The translations under genes and the position numbers were made by a program. From Cladorhizidae sp. MBARI D1340-BT2 (taxonomy: Eukaryota > Porifera > Demospongiae > Poecilosclerida > Cladorhizidae): a stretch of DNA of 64,000 nt. The stretch covers positions 21,959,059 through 22,023,058 of the forward strand of contig JAQNBH010000002.1 of assembly GCA_028752905.1 (NCBI GenBank). Reading direction: 5' to 3'. The notes under the pieces were generated by a model that did not search any database, was not told the origin of the DNA, and saw nothing but the letters and a program-made list of their open reading frames with translations. This document shows, in pieces, positions 10,301 to 23,300 of this stretch. Within the stretch, counting starts at the first letter, position 1, and every line of letters starts with the position of its first letter.

Positions 10301-13274
10301 TTGGCAACTGGAAAACGCCAGGAAAAATCCCAAACCTTACCACTTCAAATCACCATAACTTGCTAATACTTAGAGTACTCAAAATTTTGGCACGTACAAA
10401 AGACAGATAATTAGAAGGGCTATTCGGTGATATAAAAATTATCTTTTTGGGGTAAAGTGTAGAAAAGTTATGAGCTTCACGGCAAAAAAACAAGATTTTC
10501 GGGGGGAAAATGAGAAACATATAGACCAAATTAGGGCAAATATCAAGATAGAGAACACATAATGAAACCTATCATTCGAATCATATCAAGTCCATTACAG
10601 TAAAGTTTGCAGAATATTATGGATGTTTGATATCAACAGAGAGCACAGAGAGAGACCTATCTTAATAGCTATATATCAAGTTTATTCAGTGAAGTGTGGA
10701 GAATCTATTTAGCATCAAGAGAGAGCAGAGAGAAACCTATCTTGTGATTCTATCAAGTCCATTACTGTGAAGTATGCGGAATATACGGATGTTTGGTATC
10801 AAGAGAGAGAACAGAGAGAGGCCTACCTTTAGAGCTATATATCAAGTCTATTCAGTGAAGTGTGGAGAATCTATGAAGCTAACATGTTTAGCTCAAGATA
10901 GAGAACACTGAGAGATACCTATCTTGCAAGTCCATTACAGTGAAGTGTGCAGAATATATGGATGTTTGGTATCAAGAGAGAGCACTTGGAGAGTCCTATC
11001 TTAATAGCTGTATAACAAGTCTATTCAGTGAAGTGTGGATAATCTACGAAGCTAACATGTTTAGCATCAAGTAAGAGTACAATTCATAACTGCCCTAATT
11101 AACAAGACCAAAGTCCCAGATTTTGTCAACTGATAGAGAAGGCCCTTATCTGCAACATGTGAACAGATTATCAATAAATGTAGTGGTTTTTCACTGGCAG
11201 GCCACCGCTTTGGCAACTGGAAAACGCCAGGAAAAATCCCAAACCTTACCACTTCAAATCACCATAACTTGCTAATACTTAGAGTACTCAAAATTTTGAC
11301 ACGTACAAAAGACAGATAATTAGAAGGGCTATTCGGTGATATAAAAATTATCTTTTTTGGGTAAAGTGTAGAAAAGTTATGAGCTTCACGGCAAAAAAAC
11401 AAGATTTTCGGGGGGAAAATGAGAAACATATAGACCAAATTAGGGCAAATATCAAGAACATGTTTAGCATCAAGTAAGAGTACAATTCATAACTGCCCTA
11501 ATTAACAAGACCAAAGTCCCAGATTTTGTCAACTGATAGAGAAGGCCCTTATCTGCAACATGTGAACAGATTATCAATAAATGTAGTGGTTTTCACTGGC
11601 AGGCCACCGCTTTGGCAACTGGAAAACGCCAGGAAAGATCCCAAACCTTACCACTTCAAATCACCATAACTTGCTAATACTTAGAGTACTTAAAATTTTG
11701 GCACGTACAAAAGACAGATAATTAGAAGAGCTATCCGGTGATATAAAAATTATCTTTTTTGGGTAAAGTGTAGAAAAGTTATGAGCTTCACGGCAAAAAA
11801 ACAAGATTTTCGGGGGGAAAATGAGAAACATATAGACCAAATTAGGGCAAATATCAAGATAGAGAACACATAATGAAACCTATCATTCGAATCATATCAA
11901 GTCCATTACAGTAAAGTGTGCAGAATATTATGGATGTTTGATATCAACAGAGAGCACAGAGAGAGACCTATCTTAATAGCTATATATCAAGTTTATTCAG
12001 TGAAGTGTGGAGAATCTATTTAGCATCAAGAGAGAGCAGAGAGAAACCTATCTTGTGATTCTATCAAGTCCATTACTGTGAAGTATGCGGAATATACGGA
12101 TGTTTGGTATCAAGAGAGAGAACAGAGAGAGGCCTACCTTTAGAGCTATATATCAAGTCTATTCAGTGAAGTGTGGAGAATCTATGAAGCTAACATGTTT
12201 AGCTCAAGATAGAGAACACTGAGAGATACCTATCTTGCAAGTCCATTACAGTGAAGTGTGCAGAATATATGGATGTTTGGTATCAAGAGAGAGCACTTGG
12301 AGAGTCCTATCTTAATAGCTGTATAACAAGTCTATTCAGTGAAGTGTGGATAATCTACGAAGCTAACATGTTTAGCATCAAGTAAGAGTACAATTCATAA
12401 CTGCCCTAATTAACAAGACCAAAGTCGCAGATGTTGTCAACTGATAGAGAAGGCCCTTATCTGCAACATGTGAACAGATTATCAATAAATGTAGTGGTTT
12501 TTCACTGGCAGGCCACCGCTTTGGCAACTGGAAAACGCCAGGAAAAATCACAAACCTTACCACTTCAAATCATCATAACTTCCTAATACTTAGAGTACTC
12601 AAAACTTTGGCACGTACAAAAGACAGATAATTAGAAGAGCTATCCGGTGATATAAAAATTATCTTTTTTGGGTAAAGTGTAGAAAAGTTATGAGCTTCAC
12701 GGCAAAAAAACAAGATTTTCGGGGGGGAAATGAGAAACATATAGACCAAATTAGGGCAAATATCAAGATAGAGAACACATAATGAAACCTATCATTCGAA
12801 TCATATCAAGTCCATTACAGTAAAGTGTGCAGAATATTATGGATGTTTGATATCAACAGAGAGCACAGAGAGAGACCTATCTTAATAGCTATATATCATG
12901 TTTATTCAGTGAAGTGTGGAGAATCTATTTAGCATCAAGAGAGAGCAGAGAGAAACCTATCTTGTGATTCTATCAAGTCCATTACTGTGAAGTATGCGGA
13001 ATATACGGATGTTTGGTATCAAGAGAGAGAACAGAGAGAGGCCTACCTTTAGAGCTATATATCAAGTCTATTCAGTGAAGTGTGGAGAATCTATGAAGCT
13101 AACATGTTTAGCTCAAGATAGAGAACACTGAGAGATACCTATCTTGCAAGTCCATTACAGTGAAGTGTGCAGAATATATGGATGTTTGGTATCAAGAGAG
13201 AGCACTTGGAGAGTCCTATCTTAATAGCTGTATAACAAGTCTATTCAGTGAAGTGTGGATAATCTACGAAGCTA
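4395..13274 (+). repeat. Higher-order repeat, 2220 bp x4 (A,AB,AB)
   Basis: Copies begin at 4395, 6615, 8835 and 11055, each exactly 2220 bp (403+908+909). Unit starts are 4395, 4798, 5706; 6615, 7018, 7926; 8835, 9238, 10146; 11055, 11458, 12366. B modules lie at 5200-5705, 6109-6614, 7420-7925, 8329-8834, 9640-10145, 10549-11054, 11860-12365 and 12769-13274. Copies 2 and 3 share tcagtcaagtg in their first B; copies 1 and 4 do not. Copies 1 and 4 share gtcgcagatgttg in their third unit (5765 and 12425), which copies 2 and 3 lack. The final unit of copy 4 is a mosaic with an alpha segment. Confidence 0.93.
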
Positions 13275-16200
13275 ACATGTTTAGCATCAAGTAAGAGTAC
13301 AATTCATAACTGCCCTAATTAACAAGACCAAAGTCCCAGATTTTGTCAACTGATAGAGAAGGCCCTTATCTGCAACATGTGAACAGATTATCAATAAATG
13401 TAGTGGTTTTTCACTGGCAGGCCACCGCTTTGGCAACTGGAAAACGCCAGGAAAAATCCCAAACCTTACCACTTCAAATCACCATAACTTGCTAATACTT
13501 AGAGTACTCAAAATTTTGGCACGTACAAAAGACAGATAATTAGAAGGGCTATTCGGTGATATAAAAATTATCTTTTTTGGGTAAAGTGTAGAAAAGTTAT
13601 GAGCTTCACGGCAAAAAAACAAGATTTTCGGGGGGAAAATGAGAAACATATAGACCAAATTAGGGCAAATATCAAGATAGAGAACACATAATGAAACCTA
13701 TCATTCGAATCATATCAAGTACATTACAGTAAAGTTTGCAGAATATTATGGATGTTTGATATCAACAGAGAGCACAGAGAGAGACCTATCTTAATAGCTA
13801 TATATCAAGTTTATTCAGTGAAGTGTGGAGAATCTATTTAGCATCAAGAGAGAGCAGAGAGAAACCTATCTTGTGATTCTATCAAGTCCATTACTGTGAA
13901 GTATGCGGAATATACGGATGTTTGGTATCAAGAGAGAGAACAGAGAGAGGCCTACCTTTAGAGCTATATATCAAGTCTATTCAGTGAAGTGTGGAGAATC
14001 TATGAAGCTAACATATTTAGCTCAAGATAGAGAACACTGAGAGATACCTATCTTGCAAGTCCATTACAGTGAAGTGTGCAGAATATATGGATGTTTGGTA
14101 TCAAGAGAGAGCACTTGGAGAGTCCTATCTTAATAGCTGTATAACAAGTCTATTCAGTGAAGTGTGGATAATCTACGAAGCTAACATGTTTAGCATCAAG
14201 TAAGAGTACAATTCATAACTGCCCTAATTAACAAGACCAAAGTCCCAGATTTTGTCAACTGATAGAGAAGGCCCTTATCTGCAACATGTGAACAGATTAT
14301 CAATAAATGTAGTGGTTTTTCACTGGCAGGCCACCGCTTTGGCAACTGGAAAACGCCAGGAAAAATCCCAAACCTTACCACTTCAAATCACCATAACTTG
14401 CTAATACTTAGAGTACTCAAAATTTTGGCACGTACAAAAGACAGATAATTAGAAGGGCTATTCGGTGATATAAAAATTATCTTTTTTGGGTAAAGTGTAG
14501 AAAAGTTATGAGCTTCACGGCAAAAAAACAAGATTTTCGGGGGGAAAATGAGAAACATATAGACCAAATTAGGGCAAATATCAAGATAGAGAACACATAA
14601 TGAAACCTATCATTCGAATCATATCAAGTCCATTACAGTAAAGTGTGCAGAATATTATGGATGTTTGATATCAACAGAGAGCACAGAGAGAGACCTATCT
14701 TAATAGCTATATATCATGTTTATTCAGTGAAGTGTGGAGAATCTATTTAGCATCAAGAGAGAGCAGAGAGAAACCTATCTTGTGATTCTATCAAGTCCAT
14801 TACTGTGAAGTATGCGGAATATACGGATGTTTGGATCAAGAGAGAGAACAGAGAGAGGCCTACCTTTAGAGCTATATATCAAGTCTATTCAGTGAAGTGT
14901 GGAGAATCTATGAAGCTAACATGTTTAGCTCAAGATAGAGAACACTGAGAGATACCTATCTTGCAAGTCCATTACAGTGAAGTGTGCAGAATATATGGAT
15001 GTTTGGTATCAAGAGAGAGCACTTGGAGAGTCCTATCTTAATAGCTGTATAACAAGTCTATTCAGTGAAGTGTGGATAATCTACGAAGCTAACATGTTTA
15101 GCATCAAGTAAGAGTACAATTCATAACTGCCCTAATTAACAAGACCAAAGTCCCAGATTTTGTCAACTGATAGAGAAGGCCCTTATCTGCAACATGTGAA
15201 CAGATTATCAATAAATGTAGTGGTTTTTCACTGGCAGGCCACCGCTTTGGCAACTGGAAAACGCCAGGAAAAATCACAAACCTTACCACTTCAAATCATC
15301 ATAACTTCCTAATACTTGGAGTACTCAAAACTTTGGCACATACAAAAGACAGATAATTAGAAGGGCCATCCGGTGATATAAAAATTATCTTTTTGAGGTA
15401 AAGTGTAGAATAGTTATGAGCTTCACGGCAAAAAAACAAGATTTTCGGGGGGGAAATGAGAAACATATAGACCAAATTAGGGCAAATATCAAGAACATGT
15501 TTAGCATCAAGTAAGAGTACAATTCATAACTGCCCTAATTAACAAGACCAAAGTCCCAGATTTTGTCAACTGATAGAGAAGGCCCTTATCTGCAACATGT
15601 GAACAGATTATCAATAAATGTAGTGGTTTTTCACTGGCAGGCCACCGCTTTGGCAACTGGAAAACGCCAGGAAAAATCCCAAACCTTACCACTTCAAATC
15701 ACCATAACTTGCTAATACTTAGAGTACTCAAAATGTTGGCACGTACAAAAGACAGATAATTAGAAGAGCTATCCGGTGATATAAAAATTATCTTTTTTGG
15801 GTAAAGTGTAGAAAAGTTATGAGCTTCACGGCAAAAAAACAAGATTTTCGGGGGGAAAATGAGAAACATATAGACCAAATTAGGGCAAATATCAAGATAG
15901 AGAACACATAATGAAACCTATCATTCGAATCATATCAAGTCCATTACAGTAAAGTTTGCAGAATATTATGGATGTTTGATATCAACAGAGAGCACAGAGA
16001 GAGACCTATCTTAATAGCTATATATCAAGTTTATTCAGTGAAGTGTGGAGAATCTATTTAGCATCAAGAGAGAGCAGAGAGAAACCTATCTTGTGATTCT
16101 ATCAAGTCCATTACTGTGAAGTATGCGGAATATACGGATGTTTGGTATCAAGAGAGAGAACAGAGAGAGGCCTACCTTTAGAGCTATATATCAAGTCTAT

Positions 16201-17311
16201 TCAGTGAAGTGTGGAGAATCTATGAAGCTAACATGTTTAGCTCAAGATAGAGAACACTGAGAGATACCTATCTTGCAAGTCCATTACAGTGAAGTGTGCA
16301 GAATATATGGATGTTTGGTATCAAGAGAGAGCACTTGGAGAGTCCTATCTTAATAGCTGTATAACAAGTCTATTCAGTGAAGTGTGGATAATCTACGAAG
16401 CTAACATGTTTAGCATCAAGTAAGAGTACAATTCATAACTGCCCTAATTAACAAGACCAAAGTCCCAGATTTTGTCAACTGATAGAGAAGGCCCTTATCT
16501 GCAACATGTGAACAGATTATCAATAAATGTAGTGGTTTTCACTGGCAGGCCACCGCTTTGGCAACTGGAAAACGCCAGGAAAGATCCCAAACCTTACCAC
16601 TTCAAATCACCATAACTTGCTAATACTTAGAGTACTTAAAATTTTGGCACGTACAAAAGACAGATAATTAGAAGAGCTATCCGGTGATATAAAAATTATC
16701 TTTTTTGGGTAAAGTGTAGAAAAGTTATGAGCTTCACGGCAAAAAAACAAGATTTTCGGGGGAAAAATGAGAAACATATAGACCAAATTAGGGCAAATAT
16801 CAAGATAGAGAACACATAATGAAACCTATCATTCGAATCATATCAAGTCCATTACAGTAAAGTTTGCAGAATATTATGGATGTTTGATATCAACAGAGAG
16901 CACAGAGAGAGACCTATCTTAATAGCTATATATCAAGTTTATTCAGTGAAGTGTGGAGAATCTATTTAGCATCAAGAGAGAGCAGAGAGAAACCTATCTT
17001 GTGATTCTATCAAGTCCATTACTGTGAAGTATGCGGAATATACGGATGTTTGGTATCAAGAGAGAGAACAGAGAGAGGCCTACCTTTAGAGCTATATATC
17101 AAGTCTATTCAGTGAAGTGTGGAGAATCTATGAAGCTAACATGTTTAGCTCAAGATAGAGAACACTGAGAGATACCTATCTTGCAAGTCCATTACAGTGA
17201 AGTGTGCAGAATATATGGATGTTTGGTATCAAGAGAGAGCACTTGGAGAGTCCTATCTTAATAGCTGTATAACAAGTCTATTCAGTGAAGTGTGGATAAT
17301 CTACGAAGCTA
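13275..17311 (+). repeat. Irregular AB-rich segment
   Basis: Unit starts are 13275 (AB), 14184 (AB, 908 bp), 15092 (A, alpha), 15495 (AB) and 16404 (AB, beta head). B modules lie at 13678-14183, 14587-15091, 15898-16403 and 16806-17311. No exact higher-order copy of the segment is present in the window. Two markers link it to neighbours: atatcatgttta, shared by the units at 12366 and 14184, and aacatatttagc, shared by those at 13275, 17715 and 20339. Confidence 0.85.
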
Positions 17312-20300
17312 ACATGTTTAGCATCAAGTAAGAGTACAATTCATAACTGCCCTAATTAACAAGACCAAAGTCCCAGATTTTGTCAACTGATAGAGAAGGC
17401 CCTTATCTGCAACATGTGAACAGATTATCAATAAATGTAGTGGTTTTTCACTGGCAGGCCACCGCTTTGGCAACTGGAAAACGCCAGGAAAAATCCCAAA
17501 CCTTACCACTTCAAATCACCATAACTTGCTAATACTTAGAGTACTCAAAATTTTGGCACGTACAAAAGACAGATAATTAGAAGGGCTATTCGGTGATATA
17601 AAAATTATCTTTTTTGGGTAAAGTGTAGAAAAGTTATGAGCTTCACGGCAAAAAAACAAGATTTTCGGGGGGAAAATGAGAAACATATAGACCAAATTAG
17701 GGCAAATATCAAGAACATGTTTAGCATCAAGTAAGAGTACAATTCATAACTGCCCTAATTAACAAGACCAAAGTCCCAGATTTTGTCAACTGATAGAGAA
17801 GGCCCTTATCTGCAACATGTGAACAGATTATCAATAAATGTAGTGGTTTTCACTGGCAGGCCACCGCTTTGGCAACTGGAAAACGCCAGGAAAGATCCCA
17901 AACCTTACCACTTCAAATCACCATAACTTGCTAATACTTAGAGTACTTAAAATTTTGGCACGTACAAAAGACAGATAATTAGAAGAGCTATCCGGTGATA
18001 TAAAAATTATCTTTTTTGGGTAAAGTGTAGAAAAGTTATGAGCTTCACGGCAAAAAAACAAGATTTTCGGGGGGAAAATGAGAAACATATAGACCAAATT
18101 AGGGCAAATATCAAGATAGAGAACACATAATGAAACCTATCATTCGAATCATATCAAGTCCATTACAGTAAAGTGTGCAGAATATTATGGATGTTTGATA
18201 TCAACAGAGAGCACAGAGAGAGACCTATCTTAATAGCTATATATCAAGTTTATTCAGTGAAGTGTGGAGAATCTATTTAGCATCAAGAGAGAGCAGAGAG
18301 AAACCTATCTTGTGATTCTATCAAGTCCATTACTGTGAAGTATGCGGAATATACGGATGTTTGGTATCAAGAGAGAGAACAGAGAGAGGCCTACCTTTAG
18401 AGCTATATATCAAGTCTATTCAGTGAAGTGTGGAGAATCTATGAAGCTAACATATTTAGCTCAAGATAGAGAACACTGAGAGATACCTATCTTGCAAGTC
18501 CATTACAGTGAAGTGTGCAGAATATATGGATGTTTGGTATCAAGAGAGAGCACTTGGAGAGTCCTATCTTAATAGCTGTATAACAAGTCTATTCAGTGAA
18601 GTGTGGATAATCTACGAAGCTAACATGTTTAGCATCAAGTAAGAGTACAATTCATAACTGCCCTAATTAACAAGACCAAAGTCCCAGATTTTGTCAACTG
18701 ATAGAGAAGGCCCTTATCTGCAACATGTGAACAGATTATCAATAAATGTAGTGGTTTTTCACTGGCAGGCCACCGCTTTGGCAACTGGAAAACGCCAGGA
18801 AAAATCACAAACCTTACCACTTCAAATCATCATAACTTCCTAATACTTAGAGTACTCAAAACTTTGGCACATACAAAAGACAGATAATTAGAAGGGCCAT
18901 CCGGTGATATAAAAATTATCTTTTTGGAGTAAAGTGTAGAATAGTTATGAGCTTCACGGCAAAAAAAACAAGATTTTCGGGGGGGAAATGAGAAACATAT
19001 AGACCAAATTAGGGCAAATATCAAGAACATGTTTAGCATCAAGTAAGAGTACAATTCATAACTGCCCTAATTAACAAGACCAAAGTCCCAGATTTTGTCA
19101 ACTGATAGAGAAGGCCCTTATCTGCAACATGTGAACAGATTATCAATAAATGTAGTGGTTTTTCACTGGCAGGCCACCGCTTTGGCAACTGGAAAACGCC
19201 AGGAAAGATCCCAAACCTTACCACTTCAAATCACCATAACTTGCTAATACTTAGAGTACTTAAAATTTTGGCACGTACAAAAGACAGATAATTAGAAGAG
19301 CTATCCGGTGATATAAAAATTATCTTTTTTGGGTAAAGTGTAGAAAAGTTATGAGCTTCACGGCAAAAAAACAAGATTTTCGGGGGGAAAATGAGAAACA
19401 TATAGACCAAATTAGGGCAAATATCAAGATAGAGAACACATAATGAAACCTATCATTCGAATCATATCAAGTCCATTACAGTAAAGTTTGCAGAATATTA
19501 TGGATGTTTGATATCAACAGAGAGCACAGAGAGAGACCTATCTTAATAGCTATATATCAAGTTTATTCAGTGAAGTGTGGAGAATCTATTTAGCATCAAG
19601 AGAGAGCAGAGAGAAACCTATCTTGTGATTCTATCAAGTCCATTACTGTGAAGTATGCGGAATATACGGATGTTTGGTATCAAGAGAGAGAACAGAGAGA
19701 GGCCTACCTTTAGAGCTATATATCAAGTCTATTCAGTGAAGTGTGGAGAATCTATGAAGCTAACATGTTTAGCTCAAGATAGAGAACACTGAGAGATACC
19801 TATCTTGCAAGTCCATTACAGTGAAGTGTGCAGAATATATGGATGTTTGGTATCAAGAGAGAGCACTTGGAGAGTCCTATCTTAATAGCTGTATAACAAG
19901 TCTATTCAGTGAAGTGTGGATAATCTACGAAGCTAACATGTTTAGCATCAAGTAAGAGTACAATTCATAACTGCCCTAATTAACAAGACCAAAGTCCCAG
20001 ATTTTGTCAACTGATAGAGAAGGCCCTTATCTGCAACATGTGAACAGATTATCAATAAATGTAGTGGTTTTTCACTGGCAGGCCACCGCTTTGGCAACTG
20101 GAAAACGCCAGGAAAAATCCCAAACCTTACCACTTCAAATCACCATAACTTGCTAATACTTAGAGTACTCAAAATTTTGGCACGTACAAAAGACAGATAA
20201 TTAGAAGGGCTATTCGGTGATATAAAAATTATCTTTTTTGGGTAAAGTGTAGAAAAGTTATGAGCTTCACGGCAAAAAAACAAGATTTTCGGGGGGAAAA

Positions 20301-23300
20301 TGAGAAACATATAGACCAAATTAGGGCAAATATCAAGAACATGTTTAGCATCAAGTAAGAGTACAATTCATAACTGCCCTAATTAACAAGACCAAAGTCC
20401 CAGATTTTGTCAACTGATAGAGAAGGCCCTTATCTGCAACATGTGAACAGATTATCAATAAATGTAGTGGTTTTCACTGGCAGGCCACCGCTTTGGCAAC
20501 TGGAAAACGCCAGGAAAGATCCCAAACCTTACCACTTCAAATCACCATAACTTGCTAATACTTAGAGTACTTAAAATTTTGGCACGTACAAAAGACAGAT
20601 AATTAGAAGAGCTATCCGGTGATATAAAAATTATCTTTTTTGGGTAAAGTGTAGAAAAGTTATGAGCTTCACGGCAAAAAAACAAGATTTTCGGGGGGAA
20701 AATGAGAAACATATAGACCAAATTAGGGCAAATATCAAGATAGAGAACACATAATGAAACCTATCATTCGAATCATATCAAGTCCATTACAGTAAAGTGT
20801 GCAGAATATTATGGATGTTTGATATCAACAGAGAGCACAGAGAGAGACCTATCTTAATAGCTATATATCAAGTTTATTCAGTGAAGTGTGGAGAATCTAT
20901 TTAGCATCAAGAGAGAGCAGAGAGAAACCTATCTTGTGATTCTATCAAGTCCATTACTGTGAAGTATGCGGAATATACGGATGTTTGGTATCAAGAGAGA
21001 GAACAGAGAGAGGCCTACCTTTAGAGCTATATATCAAGTCTATTCAGTGAAGTGTGGAGAATCTATGAAGCTAACATATTTAGCTCAAGATAGAGAACAC
21101 TGAGAGATACCTATCTTGCAAGTCCATTACAGTGAAGTGTGCAGAATATATGGATGTTTGGTATCAAGAGAGAGCACTTGGAGAGTCCTATCTTAATAGC
21201 TGTATAACAAGTCTATTCAGTGAAGTGTGGATAATCTACGAAGCTAACATGTTTAGCATCAAGTAAGAGTACAATTCATAACTGCCCTAATTAACAAGAC
21301 CAAAGTCCCAGATTTTGTCAACTGATAGAGAAGGCCCTTATCTGCAACATGTGAACAGATTATCAATAAATGTAGTGGTTTTTCACTGGCAGGCCACCGC
21401 TTTGGCAACTGGAAAACGCCAGGAAAAATCACAAACCTTACCACTTCAAATCATCATAACTTCCTAATACTTAGAGTACTCAAAACTTTGGCACATACAA
21501 AAGACAGATAATTAGAAGGGCCATCCGGTGATATAAAAATTATCTTTTTGGAGTAAAGTGTAGAATAGTTATGAGCTTCACGGCAAAAAAAACAAGATTT
21601 TCGGGGGGGAAATGAGAAACATATAGACCAAATTAGGGCAAATATCAAGAACATGTTTAGCATCAAGTAAGAGTACAATTCATAACTGCCCTAATTAACA
21701 AGACCAAAGTCCCAGATTTTGTCAACTGATAGAGAAGGCCCTTATCTGCAACATGTGAACAGATTATCAATAAATGTAGTGGTTTTTCACTGGCAGGCCA
21801 CCGCTTTGGCAACTGGAAAACGCCAGGAAAGATCCCAAACCTTACCACTTCAAATCACCATAACTTGCTAATACTTAGAGTACTTAAAATTTTGGCACGT
21901 ACAAAAGACAGATAATTAGAAGAGCTATCCGGTGATATAAAAATTATCTTTTTTGGGTAAAGTGTAGAAAAGTTATGAGCTTCACGGCAAAAAAACAAGA
22001 TTTTCGGGGGGAAAATGAGAAACATATAGACCAAATTAGGGCAAATATCAAGATAGAGAACACATAATGAAACCTATCATTCGAATCATATCAAGTCCAT
22101 TACAGTAAAGTTTGCAGAATATTATGGATGTTTGATATCAACAGAGAGCACAGAGAGAGACCTATCTTAATAGCTATATATCAAGTTTATTCAGTGAAGT
22201 GTGGAGAATCTATTTAGCATCAAGAGAGAGCAGAGAGAAACCTATCTTGTGATTCTATCAAGTCCATTACTGTGAAGTATGCGGAATATACGGATGTTTG
22301 GTATCAAGAGAGAGAACAGAGAGAGGCCTACCTTTAGAGCTATATATCAAGTCTATTCAGTGAAGTGTGGAGAATCTATGAAGCTAACATGTTTAGCTCA
22401 AGATAGAGAACACTGAGAGATACCTATCTTGCAAGTCCATTACAGTGAAGTGTGCAGAATATATGGATGTTTGGTATCAAGAGAGAGCACTTGGAGAGTC
22501 CTATCTTAATAGCTGTATAACAAGTCTATTCAGTGAAGTGTGGATAATCTACGAAGCTAACATGTTTAGCATCAAGTAAGAGTACAATTCATAACTGCCC
22601 TAATTAACAAGACCAAAGTCCCAGATTTTGTCAACTGATAGAGAAGGCCCTTATCTGCAACATGTGAACAGATTATCAATAAATGTAGTGGTTTTTCACT
22701 GGCAGGCCACCGCTTTGGCAACTGGAAAACGCCAGGAAAAATCCCAAACCTTACCACTTCAAATCACCATAACTTGCTAATACTTAGAGTACTCAAAATT
22801 TTGGCACGTACAAAAGACAGATAATTAGAAGGGCTATTCGGTGATATAAAAATTATCTTTTTTGGGTAAAGTGTAGAAAAGTTATGAGCTTCACGGCAAA
22901 AAAACAAGATTTTCGGGGGGGAAATGAGAAACATATAGACCAAATTAGGGCAAATATCAAGAACATGTTTAGCATCAAGTAAGAGTACAATTCATAACTG
23001 CCCTAATTAACAAGACCAAAGTCCCAGATTTTGTCAACTGATAGAGAAGGCCCTTATCTGCAACATGTGAACAGATTATCAATAAATGTAGTGGTTTTCA
23101 CTGGCAGGCCACCGCTTTGGCAACTGGAAAACGCCAGGAAAGATCCCAAACCTTACCACTTCAAATCACCATAACTTGCTAATACTTAGAGTACTTAAAA
23201 TTTTGGCACGTACAAAAGACAGATAATTAGAAGAGCTATCCGGTGATATAAAAATTATCTTTTTTGGGTAAAGTGTAGAAAAGTTATGAGCTTCACGGCA

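Noticed and set aside
18830..19054. 74- and 65-codon minus-strand frames in alpha A units (also for example 21454-21678 and 41031-41228)
   Set aside because: Their hydrophobic, lysine-rich translations come from AT-rich satellite sequence. The extent depends on an A-run or frame change in single variants, and there is no recognisable protein.
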